DNA from: Vicinamibacterales bacterium
Lineage (GTDB): Bacteria; Acidobacteriota; Vicinamibacteria; Vicinamibacterales; UBA8438
Direction: 5' to 3'
DNA: 43,957 nt
Assembly (NCBI GenBank): GCA_937766455.1
Contig: CALLXD010000055.1
Span: forward strand, 1 to 43,957
Part shown: positions 35,271 to 42,966 of the stretch, in pieces
How positions within the stretch are numbered: the stretch's first letter is position 1
How the letters are laid out: every line of letters begins with the position of its first letter
Notes under the pieces: generated by a model
Database searches by the model: none
What the model was told of the DNA's origin: nothing
The model's input: only the letters and a program-made list of their open reading frames with translations
Program-made: the position numbers and the translations under genes

Positions 35271-35762
35271 ATGAAGGCAATTCGAACCGTCCTCGCGCCG
35301 GTCGACTTCAGCGCGACGTCGAGTGTGGCACTCGAATATGCCACGGATATGGCTCGACGGTGTGAGGCGTCCCTCCACTTGCTGCATGTCGTGACAGACG
35401 CCGACGTGAGTCCTGGGACCGAGGCGTTCTGGGGGTTTTCCGAGGACGACGTACAGCAGAAATGGGTCACCGAAGCGACCGCACAACTTGCCGCGTTGTG
35501 TCCGCCGGATGAGCAGCCCCCATTGCAGGTCGTCCGGGCCGTCGAGATCGGCACGCCGTTTGTTGGCATCGTCCGATACGCCCGCACGCACGACATCGAC
35601 CTGATCGTGATGGGCACCCACGGACGTGGTGCGGTGCAGCAGCTGTTGCTGGGCAGTGTGGCGGAGCAGGTCGTGCGGCAGGCTCCGTGTCCGGTGTTGA
35701 CGGTACGCAACCCGAACCACACAGTCGAGATACCTGACGACGCCGGTGGCCTTGGCCTCTAA
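35271..35762 (+). CDS. Universal stress protein (UspA family)
   Basis: 163 residues from ATG 35271. A single Usp domain: RTVLAPVDFSATSSVALEYA (about 5-24), LHLLHVVTDA, EIGTPFVGIVRYARTHDIDLIVMGTHGRGAVQQLLLGSVAEQVV (given here as motifs) and RQAPCPVLTVR. The phosphate loop G-T-H-G-R-G followed nine residues later by G-S-V is complete, so it should bind ATP. Usp proteins are induced by starvation and redox or oxygen stress. A near-consensus TATACT just before the ATG suggests leaderless transcription. Its end is followed 49 bases later by the enolase-superfamily gene. Confidence 0.92.
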   Translation: MKAIRTVLAPVDFSATSSVALEYATDMARRCEASLHLLHVVTDADVSPGTEAFWGFSEDDVQQKWVTEATAQLAALCPPDEQPPLQVVRAVEIGTPFVGIVRYARTHDIDLIVMGTHGRGAVQQLLLGSVAEQVVRQAPCPVLTVRNPNHTVEIPDDAGGLGL

Positions 35763-35811
35763 CGATCGCGAATCACGATGGAAGGACACGAGCCCTGAGA
35801 CTGGTGAGCCC

Positions 35812-37068
35812 ATGCCGACACGCCATTGGAATATCGTCACCCCGTCCGTGAGCCGCCGGCGGTTCTTGCAAACCGCTCCCCTGCTTGCTGTCGCGCCGGT
35901 GTTGCCGGCGCCGTCGAGCAGGCCGGAGACGGGGCACCTGCTGCGGCAGTCGTCACGGACCGCTCCACGGTTACGCGTCAGCGGAATGGAGTTGGTGGTG
36001 GTGCGCGCCACTGCCCGGACCACATGGCTCTTCGTTCGCCTGTCGACGAATCAGGGGCTGACCGGGCTGGGCGAGGCATCCCTCGGACGCCGCGCGGCGT
36101 TTCCGGAACTGGAGCCGTTCTTCGAGCTGGTACGTGACGAGTCGCCGTTCCGGGTCGAGCAATATCGACAGCGCGCGTGGGCTGCCGCGTCCTCGGGAGA
36201 CCGCGTGCAAGCGACCGCCTTCAGCGCGATCGAACAGGCGTTGTGGGATCTGGTAGGCAAGGCGCTCGGTGCGTCGGTTAGCGATCTGTTCGGCGGCCGG
36301 ATTCGAGACGCCCTACCGGTGTATGCCAATATCAACCGCGCCACCGTCAACCGCCAGCCGGATGGATTCGCCGCCAACGCCCGGGGGGCGGTCAACGACG
36401 GATTTGCCGCACTCAAGGCGGCGCCATTCGATGGTTTCCCCGCGCTGACCCAGTCGACCGCCGAGGTGGCCGTCGCGACGGAGCTCGGCATCGCCTGTGT
36501 AGCGTCCATGAGGGAGGCGGTCGGGCCGGACGTGGCGGTCAAAATTGACGCGCATAGCTACTTCGATGTGCCGTTGTCGATCGAGGTCGCCAGACGCTTG
36601 GAACCTCACGACCTGTCCTGGTACGAGGAACCAGTGCCGCCCCAGCAGGTGCGCGACACAAAGACGATCCACGACGCCATCGTGCAGCCGATGGCCGGTG
36701 GTGAGTTTCTGTTCGGCATGCAGGGATTCGCGCCCCTCTGTCAGCAGCGTGCCGTGGATATCGTGATGCCGGACGTCAAGCACTGTGGCGGCCTGGCCGA
36801 GGCCCGCCGCATCGCCGCCATCGCCGACCTGCACGGCGTCGCCGTGTCACCGCACAATCCCAGCGGTCCTGTCGCGACTGCGGCGAGCGTGCAGCTATGC
36901 GCGGCGATGCCGAACTTTGACAGCCTCGAGTTCCAATGGGGCGAGGTGGGCTGGCGTGGCGATCTCGTCGAACCGCCAGAGCGGTTCGAGAACGGCAACA
37001 TCGCCGTGCCGGATGCGCCCGGCTTCGGGATCGAGCTCAACGATGCCGTCGCCGCCGAACACGCCTGA
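35812..37068 (+). CDS. Tat-exported enolase-superfamily (mandelate racemase/muconate lactonizing-like) enzyme
   Basis: 418 residues from ATG 35812. A twin-arginine leader (SRRRFLQTAPLLAVAPVLPAP, about 13-33) is unusual for this cytosolic superfamily. N-terminal cap motifs are TWLFVRLSTNQGLTGLGEASLG and SAIEQALWDLVGKALG. The barrel carries the lysine segment FAALKAAPFDG (single Lys rather than KxK), metal ligands in VKIDAHSYFD, SWYEEPVPPQ and GGEFLFG, then DIVMPDVKHCGGLAEARRIA, and the general acid/base His in VSPHNPSGPVAT. This pattern is closest to the acid-sugar dehydratases (galactonate or gluconate type). It likely dehydrates a sugar acid in the periplasm; the substrate is uncertain. The next gene begins two to five bases after its stop. 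Confidence 0.87.
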   Translation: MPTRHWNIVTPSVSRRRFLQTAPLLAVAPVLPAPSSRPETGHLLRQSSRTAPRLRVSGMELVVVRATARTTWLFVRLSTNQGLTGLGEASLGRRAAFPELEPFFELVRDESPFRVEQYRQRAWAAASSGDRVQATAFSAIEQALWDLVGKALGASVSDLFGGRIRDALPVYANINRATVNRQPDGFAANARGAVNDGFAALKAAPFDGFPALTQSTAEVAVATELGIACVASMREAVGPDVAVKIDAHSYFDVPLSIEVARRLEPHDLSWYEEPVPPQQVRDTKTIHDAIVQPMAGGEFLFGMQGFAPLCQQRAVDIVMPDVKHCGGLAEARRIAAIADLHGVAVSPHNPSGPVATAASVQLCAAMPNFDSLEFQWGEVGWRGDLVEPPERFENGNIAVPDAPGFGIELNDAVAAEHA

Positions 37069-37072
37069 CGTG

Positions 37073-38530
37073 ATGACTGTCGGTAAATCGATTCGACCGC
37101 AGCCAGACCGCGTGTCCGGCACCTCCGGTGCGAGGCTCCGTGATCGATTCGTCACCGTTCTCGACGTCGCCCTCCTGACCCTGCCGCTGTGGATTGTGTC
37201 GGTGGTCCTGGTGGGGCGGTTCGACCGCGTCTGGATTGCAGACCATCACGTCGTGGAGCCGCTGCTGGCGCTCGCATTGCTCCTACCGCTGCGCGTCTCC
37301 GTTGGCGGAGCGGGTCCGGTGTCGGCCCGGCTGTCTCGCTCGGTCCAGCGACTGCACGGTGTCCTTGGTCGATGGCGCGCCCGCGAGCATCGGCTCACCG
37401 AGGTGGTGCTTCTGCTGTGCATCACGCGCATCCCTGAGCTGGCGGTCGCGTTCCTGGCCAACGTGATCCTGCCCGCCCATCGGTTGCGCAACTTCTACAT
37501 GCCGTTCGAGTCGGAGAAGTTGGCAGAGATCTTTGCGGCGTGGGATTCGGGCTGGTATTTCGCGGTGGCGCGCTACGGCTACTACACCAGTAGTTTTGGT
37601 CAGAGCGACGTGGCCTTCTTTCCGTTGTATCCCCTGTTGATCAGAACCCTGACGTGGCCGTTCGAGGAGCGAATCGACCAGGCCATCTGGGTGTCCGGCG
37701 TGCTGGTGTCGGTGGTGGCGCTGACGGCCGCCACGTTGGCGTTGTATCGGTTGGCTGAGGAGTGGCTCGGGAGTCGGGCCGCCGCCCGCCGCACCATCCT
37801 CTACCTGGCCGTGTTCCCCTTCTCGTTCTTTTTTACGCGCGTCTACACCGAGTCGGTCTTCCTTCTCGTGTCGGTCATGGCGGTGGCGGGGGCCTATCGG
37901 GGCCGTTGGTGGTCGGCTGGGGTGTGGGGCGGGTTGACGGCGCTGACCCGCCCGAACGGTATTCTCATCGGTCTCCCGTTGTTTCTGATGGCGGTGCTTG
38001 ACCGACCCGGGTGGTCGCAACTGCGTCGCCGTCTCACCGCCTTGTCGCTGGTGCCGGCCGGACTGGGTCTGTACTGCCTGTATTGCTGGAATCTCACCGG
38101 TGACCCACTGTATTGGCTCAACGCGGAGGAGCACTGGGACTACTCGGTTGGGAATCTGCCCTGGGAGCAGATCGTCATCGTGTCCGAAGCGCTCGTACGC
38201 GACGGGTTGCAGGGATTCCTCACGAGCACCGAGGTGGCGCCGTATCAGCTCGTCCACGGCGTCGTCGGCGTGCTGGGCATGGCGCTGACACCGCTCGTGT
38301 TTCAGAGGCTCGGACCCGCAATGGGCGCCTATGTGCTCGTCAGCCTGCTGGTTCCACTGAGCGGAAGCGAGCTCGAAGGCATTGGTCGCTACACGTTGGT
38401 CCTCTTTCCGCTGTTCATGGCGGTGGCGACCATCGAGTCGGCACGCCTCCGTGACACCATCGTTATCGTCTCGACCTTGTTTCTCGCCCTCTTTTCCGCG
38501 CTCTTCGTGACTCTCCACCGTATCTACTGA
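37073..38530 (+). CDS. PIG-V/Gpi18-like membrane mannosyltransferase
   Basis: 485 residues from ATG 37073 (GTG 37070 is adjacent and in frame). About ten hydrophobic helices are seen. The conserved family motifs are AEIFAAWDSGWYFAVARYGY (first large loop, with the acidic WDSGWY site), DVAFFPLYPLLIR, RTILYLAVFPFSFFFTRVYTES and GGLTALTRPNGILIGLPL. These are the features of the PIG-V family and its bacterial relatives, which use a polyprenyl-phosphate sugar donor on the outer face of the membrane. The acceptor is unknown; protein or lipoglycan are options. It follows the enolase-superfamily gene almost without a gap. Confidence 0.87.
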   Translation: MTVGKSIRPQPDRVSGTSGARLRDRFVTVLDVALLTLPLWIVSVVLVGRFDRVWIADHHVVEPLLALALLLPLRVSVGGAGPVSARLSRSVQRLHGVLGRWRAREHRLTEVVLLLCITRIPELAVAFLANVILPAHRLRNFYMPFESEKLAEIFAAWDSGWYFAVARYGYYTSSFGQSDVAFFPLYPLLIRTLTWPFEERIDQAIWVSGVLVSVVALTAATLALYRLAEEWLGSRAAARRTILYLAVFPFSFFFTRVYTESVFLLVSVMAVAGAYRGRWWSAGVWGGLTALTRPNGILIGLPLFLMAVLDRPGWSQLRRRLTALSLVPAGLGLYCLYCWNLTGDPLYWLNAEEHWDYSVGNLPWEQIVIVSEALVRDGLQGFLTSTEVAPYQLVHGVVGVLGMALTPLVFQRLGPAMGAYVLVSLLVPLSGSELEGIGRYTLVLFPLFMAVATIESARLRDTIVIVSTLFLALFSALFVTLHRIY

Positions 38531-38583
38531 CTCGTCACGGCACCTTGCTTCCGGTCCCGACCGGGCGGTCGCAGCGGTCGCGA

Positions 38584-38589
38584 TTGACA
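38584..38589 (+). promoter_or_regulatory. Perfect -35 hexamer in an AT-rich control region before the porin operon
   Basis: TTGACA at 38584-38589 lies in an AT-rich island (38590-38640) that contrasts with the GC-rich surroundings and precedes the porin-CuA-DUF1111 genes. No clear -10 at 17 bases; TTGATT at 38608-38613 is 18 bases on and poor. The island contains the palindrome TTAAATTTAG-like core and AT-rich repeats that could bind a regulator. Confidence 0.35.
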
Positions 38590-38655
38590 ATGCGCTAAAT
38601 TTAAGTTTTGATTAGTCGAAATTAAATGTGCGGCAAGTGAAATTGATGTGTGGTG

Positions 38656-40033
38656 ATGTCTAGAGGGCGTGTGGTGTCGAGGTCGTGTCGTGAGGTCGTC
38701 AGCAGTCTGTGCCTGGTTCTGCTGGTCGCGGCGTCTTCCGCGACGGCGCAGTCAGGTGTCGACGGCGTAGAGGCGGACCGTCTTGACGCCGTGACCCGGC
38801 TCTCTGACTGGGCGGCTGGCGGATGGCGGCTTGGCCAGGGTGGTTCTCGGGCCCCCTGGAGCGCGGCGACCTCGGCGAGCCTCCGGCTGCCTGAGACGCC
38901 CGCCGTGGTGGGCCGCGGGCCCCTCGGCCCCGCCCTCCCTGTTGCCTGGGCCGGACAGGGACCCGACACTGGTGGTCGTCAGGGCGGCGCGGGCCAGCAG
39001 TACAGCTCATTCTCGGGCTACATGGACTTCCACTTCAATGATCGTGAGCACGAAGATCCGGTGCTCGATTTTCATCGCTTTGTGCTGCTGTTCACGCACC
39101 GGTTTTCGGACCGCGTGCGATTCATCTCAGAGCTCGAGCTCGAACACGCGCTGGTGGGTGAGGAGGCGATGGGCGAGCTCGAACTGGAGCAGGCCTTCAT
39201 CGACTTTCTGCTCACGCGCTCACTGAATTTCCGTGCCGGCAATGCTGCTTGTACCGGTCGGCATCATCAATGAGCGTCACGAGCCACCGGTATTCCACGG
39301 CGTGGAACGACCGTTCGTGGACGACGTCATTCTGCCCACGACATGGTTCGACGCCGGCGCTGGCATTCACGGTGAGATAGGACGGGGGCTGCGGTATCGC
39401 ACCTACGTGATGGCTCCGCTGGATGCGTCCGGATTCACGGCGGACCAGGGCATCCGCGACGGTCGTCAGAAGGGGGCCGAGTCCACCGTTCGCAACATCG
39501 CCACCACGGGGCGTGTCGAGTATGTCGGCTTGCCGGGGCTGTCGACAGGCGCCAGCTTCTGGCGCGGCAAGACCGGATTCGCGTTCCCGCGGATCGAGAG
39601 TCGGGTCACCGTCGGCGAGGTCGACGCGCGCTACCGCGTGCGTGAACTGGAAGCCCGGGCCCAGTACGCCCATGTGTGGCTGGACGGGATGGGCGAACTG
39701 AACCGGGCGCTACGACTGGCAAACCAGCCAGGCGCCAACATCGCCCGCGAGATTCGTGGCTTCTATGTCGAGGCGTCCTATTTCGTGTTGCCGAATCCGG
39801 CTCCGCGCGAGGCCGCCGTGTTCGTCCGTTATGAGAATTTCGATACCCAGTATCGGATGCCGGCGGGTTTCCAGCGCCTGCAGGAGTTCGACCGCGACGC
39901 GTGGGTGGTCGGGGTCTCGTACTACCCCGATCCCGATGTCGCCCTCAAGCTGGACTACTCCGTGGTCCGGAACCAGAGCGGCGTCATCGACGAGCCCAAC
40001 TCGCTCAACATCGGTTTAGGGTGGTGGTTTTGA
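38656..40033 (+). CDS. Outer-membrane beta-barrel porin-like protein (one frame break)
   Basis: A signal peptide (VSSLCLVLLVAASSATAQ) from ATG 38656 (GTG 38650 also in frame) leads a protein that breaks frame at AA 39241-39242. Removing one A joins LNFRAG to MLLVPVGIINERHEPPVFHG and gives about 458 residues. Alternating strands rich in aromatics follow (FSGYMDFHFND, FHRFVLLFTHRFSDRVRFIS, YVMAPLDASG, ARAQYAHVWLDGMGELN, GFYVEASYFVLP, EAAVFVRYENFDTQYRMP, LKLDYSVVRNQSG), ending NIGLGWWF with a C-terminal aromatic as in outer-membrane barrels. It resembles phosphate-selective porin O/P-like or related porins. Its stop overlaps the CuA gene start. What it lets through is unknown. Confidence 0.78.
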
Positions 40034-40425
40034 TGCACACAGATGCTCGTTGCGTGGTGATGTCCTTTCTTTTCGCGGTGGCCTGTGCGGCCGCGCTTCC
40101 CGGCGCGGCGGCCGCGCAGGAGCGACAGGTCGTGGAGATGGTGGCGGAGCGATTCACATTCACTCCATCCCGTCTCGAGGTAGCGGTCGGAACGACCGTG
40201 GAAATCCACATCCGAAGCCAAGATACCAATCACGGGTTTCATCTCGTGAATGGACCCAACGTCATCGTGCCGAAACGGCGCCAGGGCGAGGCCGTGGTGC
40301 TGTTTGAGGCGGATGTCCCGGGTGTCTATCAGTTCGAGTGCTCAAAGTTGTGCGGGGCGGGCCACAACTTCATGAAGGGTGAGATTGTGGTGACTGCGGG
40401 GCCTGCAGGGGACGATGAGTCGTAG
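40033..40425 (+). CDS. Free-standing secreted CuA cupredoxin (ba3-type cytochrome oxidase subunit II-like)
   Basis: 130 residues from ATG 40033, which overlaps the porin stop (TGATG). A signal peptide (VVMSFLFAVACAAALPGAAAAQ, about 8-29) is followed by one cupredoxin domain and no membrane helix. The dinuclear copper signature is present: His67 in TNHGFHLVNG and C103, C107, H111 and M114 in CSKLCGAGHNFM. The context is close to the CuA domain of ba3-type oxidases (compare its known CNQYCGLGHQNM signature) rather than the aa3 type, with Lys instead of Glu/Gln at the backbone-ligand position. Such a soluble CuA carrier could take electrons from periplasmic cytochromes. The DUF1111 ATG lies within its last codons. 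Confidence 0.85.
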   Translation: MHTDARCVVMSFLFAVACAAALPGAAAAQERQVVEMVAERFTFTPSRLEVAVGTTVEIHIRSQDTNHGFHLVNGPNVIVPKRRQGEAVVLFEADVPGVYQFECSKLCGAGHNFMKGEIVVTAGPAGDDES

Positions 40426-41633
40426 CCTGGCGCCCGCCGAGCGATGGCGCGGCGGTGCAGGATGGACGTCTGCACTTGTGGTGCTGGCGCTCGGCTGGGT
40501 CGCTGTTCCCGGATTCGCACAGGTGCCTCCCGCGCCCGGTGATGCGCTCGCGGGCGTCACCCCAGACGAATTCGAGCTGTTCAACATCGGACTCGAGGAT
40601 TTTCTCGAGGTGGAGGAGCCGGAGGAAGGACTCGGGCCGGCGTACAACGGAACCAGTTGCGGCGGTTGCCACAATGTGCCGGCCGTGGGTGGCATTTCGC
40701 CCGTGGCGGAGTTGCGGGCGGGGATGGTGGACGCCGATGGGACGTACGCGGATTTCGACGCGGACGCCGGGTCGTTGTTTCAGCTGTTTTCCATCCCGTC
40801 GCATGGGTGCCAGGTCGTCATCCCGGCCGAGGCGAACGTCATCGCACGGAGGGTCCCGATTCCAGTGTTTGGCGGCGGCCTGGTCGACGCGATTCCGGAC
40901 GATACGTTGCTCGCTCTCGAGGATCCGCTCGACCTCGATCGCGACGGCGTGAGCGGCCGTGCCGCCATCGTTCAAGACCTGGCCACCGGTGACCTCCGAG
41001 TGGGGCGATTCGGTTGGAAAGCCCAGCACGCGAGCCTGCTCGTCTTTGGGGCCGACGCGTATCTGAACGAGATGGGCATCACGAGCGATCTGTTTCCGCG
41101 CGAGCAGTCCTTTGGCATCGACCCGGAGTTGATGCGCCTGTGTGACCCGATTCCCGACCCGGAGGATGTCGCCGAACGCGCCACCGGGAGGCGCGGTATC
41201 GATAACTTTGAGTCGTTCATGAAATTTCTGGCTCCCGTCGGTCGTGGTGCTGTGGACGCGCAGGTGCTGCTTGGCGAGCAGACCTTCGATGCCATCGGGG
41301 TGCGCGGCGTGCCACGTGCCAGTGCTCCATACGGGGCCCAGCACGAACCCCTTGTTTGATCGACGCCCCGTTGCCCTCTATGCGGACCTGTTGCTGCACG
41401 ATGTCGGTACGGGTGACGGTATTGCGCAAGCGGCGGCGGCCGCGAACGAGGTTCGGACTCCCGCGCTCTGGGGGTTGCGGTTTCGCCGGCCGCTCTTGCA
41501 CGACGGACGCGCCCCTACGGTGACCGCCGCGATCGAGGCGCACGCCGAGGAGGCGGCCCTGGCCCGCGCGGGATTCCACGCGCTCGATCAGGCGTCCCGT
41601 GCCGCGTTGCTCGCGTTTCTTGGTTCCCTCTAA
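40415..41633 (+). CDS. Di-heme DUF1111-type oxidoreductase (one frame break)
   Basis: ATG 40415 overlaps the CuA gene by eleven bases. The first frame breaks at the G4 run 41298-41301; removing one G restores FDAIGCAACHVPVL and gives about 405 residues to 41633. A signal peptide or anchor (ALVVLALGWVAVPGFAQ, about 20-36) comes first. Heme motif 1 is CGGCH at residues 82-86 (NGTSCGGCHNVPAVGGIS), heme motif 2 is CAACH near residue 300. Other family marks are RVPIPVFGGGLVDAIP, GRFGWKAQHASLLVFGADAYLNEMGITS, LLLHDVGTG, ANEVRTPALWGLRFRRPLLHDGRA. This is the thiol-oxidoreductase/di-heme peroxidase-like DUF1111 family; its reaction is not established. The operon context points to electron exchange with CuA. 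Confidence 0.82.
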
Positions 41634-41672
41634 TCCCGACTCTCCTCGCGCCGGCTCCGACACCAGGAGATA

Positions 41673-42905
41673 ATGGCGGCCGTGACCAGCACTACGAAGA
41701 ACGTCGGCACACAGGCAACTGGTCCAGGCGTGCTTGACGGCGTCCGGGTCCTCGACTTCGGGCGCTATATCGCCGGTCCGTTCTGTGCCGCGCTGCTCGC
41801 TGATTTGGGCGCGGACGTGATCCGGGTGGAAAAGGTGCGTGGGAGCGAGGATCGATTTCTTGTTCCGCTGAATGACGCCGGTGATGGCGCGTTGTTCATG
41901 CAGGTGAATCGCAACAAGCGGGGACTGACGCTCAACCCGATGAAACCTGATGGTCGGGCTGTGGTGCAACGACTGGTCGCCACCGCTGACGTTGTGGTGG
42001 CCAACCTCCCCGACGCTGCGTTGACGGCGATGGGCCTGGACTATGCGTCGCTCGCCGCGGTCAAGCCGGATGTCATCCTGACCAGCGTATCGGCGTTCGG
42101 CGCGGGTGGTCCGTACTCTGAGAAGACGGGGTTTGACGGCATCGGTCAGGCTATGTCGGGCGCGATGTATCTCTCTGGAGAACCGGGGCAGCCAACCAAG
42201 AGCTACGTGCCCTGGGTAGACTTTACGACCGCGTTGAGCGCGACGGTGGGCACTCTGGCGGCGTTGATGGCGAGACACCACACCGGGCGTGGCCAGGAGG
42301 TCAAGGGATCCTTGCTCGCCTCTGCCCTCACGGTGGCCAACGCGGCCTTGATCGAGCAAGCGGTGACCGGGCCAGACCGTGTGGCGACCCTCAACCGCAG
42401 CCAGGTGTCGGCGCCGTCCGACACGCACCGGACCCGCGACGGGTGGATTCTGGTCCAGACCATTGGGCAGCCCCTTTTCGAACGATGGGCGGCGCTCATC
42501 GGTGAGCCGCATTGGCTGGAGGACGCGCGGTTCACTGACGATATGTCCCGTGGCGACCACGGACATCTGATCAGCGAGCGGATGGCATCCTGGTGTGCCG
42601 AGCGAGGCACGGATGAGGCCCTGGCCGCGCTCGAAGCCGCACGTATCCCGGCCGGACCGGTGTTGTCGCCTCAGCAGGCGCTTGACGACCCCCATGTGCG
42701 GGCCACGGAGATGCTGCGGATGCTGGGGTTCCCAGGGGCGCCCTCGCCGATCCCGGTGGCTGACTCCCCGTTTTCGCTCTCTGACACTCCGGCCAGTATC
42801 CGGGGGCGTGCCCCACAGCTCGGCGAACACACCGACGGCATCCTGGACTCGCTGGGGTATGACGCGGAAGAGATCGCGGCGCTGCGCGCCGCCCGGGTCG
42901 TCTAG
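41673..42905 (+). CDS. CaiB/BaiF family CoA-transferase
   Basis: 410 residues from ATG 41673, seven bases after AGGAGA. Type III CoA-transferase features are present: LDGVRVLDFGRYIAGPFCAALLADLGADVIRVEK motifs across 21-54 (glycine-rich N-terminal nucleotide fold), NRNKRGLTLNP, GLDYASLAAVKPDVILTSVSAFG, the catalytic Asp155 in KTGFDGIGQAMSG, SYVPWVDFTTALSATVGTLAAL, GRGQEVKGSLLASAL and IPAGPVLSPQQALDDPHV. These enzymes move CoA between carboxylic acids such as carnitine, formate/oxalate, bile or alpha-methylacyl acids. The substrate cannot be chosen from the sequence. It faces the permease gene tail to tail. Confidence 0.92.
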   Translation: MAAVTSTTKNVGTQATGPGVLDGVRVLDFGRYIAGPFCAALLADLGADVIRVEKVRGSEDRFLVPLNDAGDGALFMQVNRNKRGLTLNPMKPDGRAVVQRLVATADVVVANLPDAALTAMGLDYASLAAVKPDVILTSVSAFGAGGPYSEKTGFDGIGQAMSGAMYLSGEPGQPTKSYVPWVDFTTALSATVGTLAALMARHHTGRGQEVKGSLLASALTVANAALIEQAVTGPDRVATLNRSQVSAPSDTHRTRDGWILVQTIGQPLFERWAALIGEPHWLEDARFTDDMSRGDHGHLISERMASWCAERGTDEALAALEAARIPAGPVLSPQQALDDPHVRATEMLRMLGFPGAPSPIPVADSPFSLSDTPASIRGRAPQLGEHTDGILDSLGYDAEEIAALRAARVV

Positions 42906-42966
42906 GCCGGCAGCTGCAGTCGGTCGCCCAGGGTCTCGCTGCAACGCGAACCGGCACCGGAATCTG

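Noticed and set aside
34906..35280. Minus-strand open frame in the gap between the redoxin and Usp genes
   Set aside because: Overlaps the well-supported redoxin C terminus; low-complexity composition and no start signal.
41217..42944. 575-codon minus-strand open frame over the CoA-transferase
   Set aside because: Antisense shadow; crosses two plus-strand genes.
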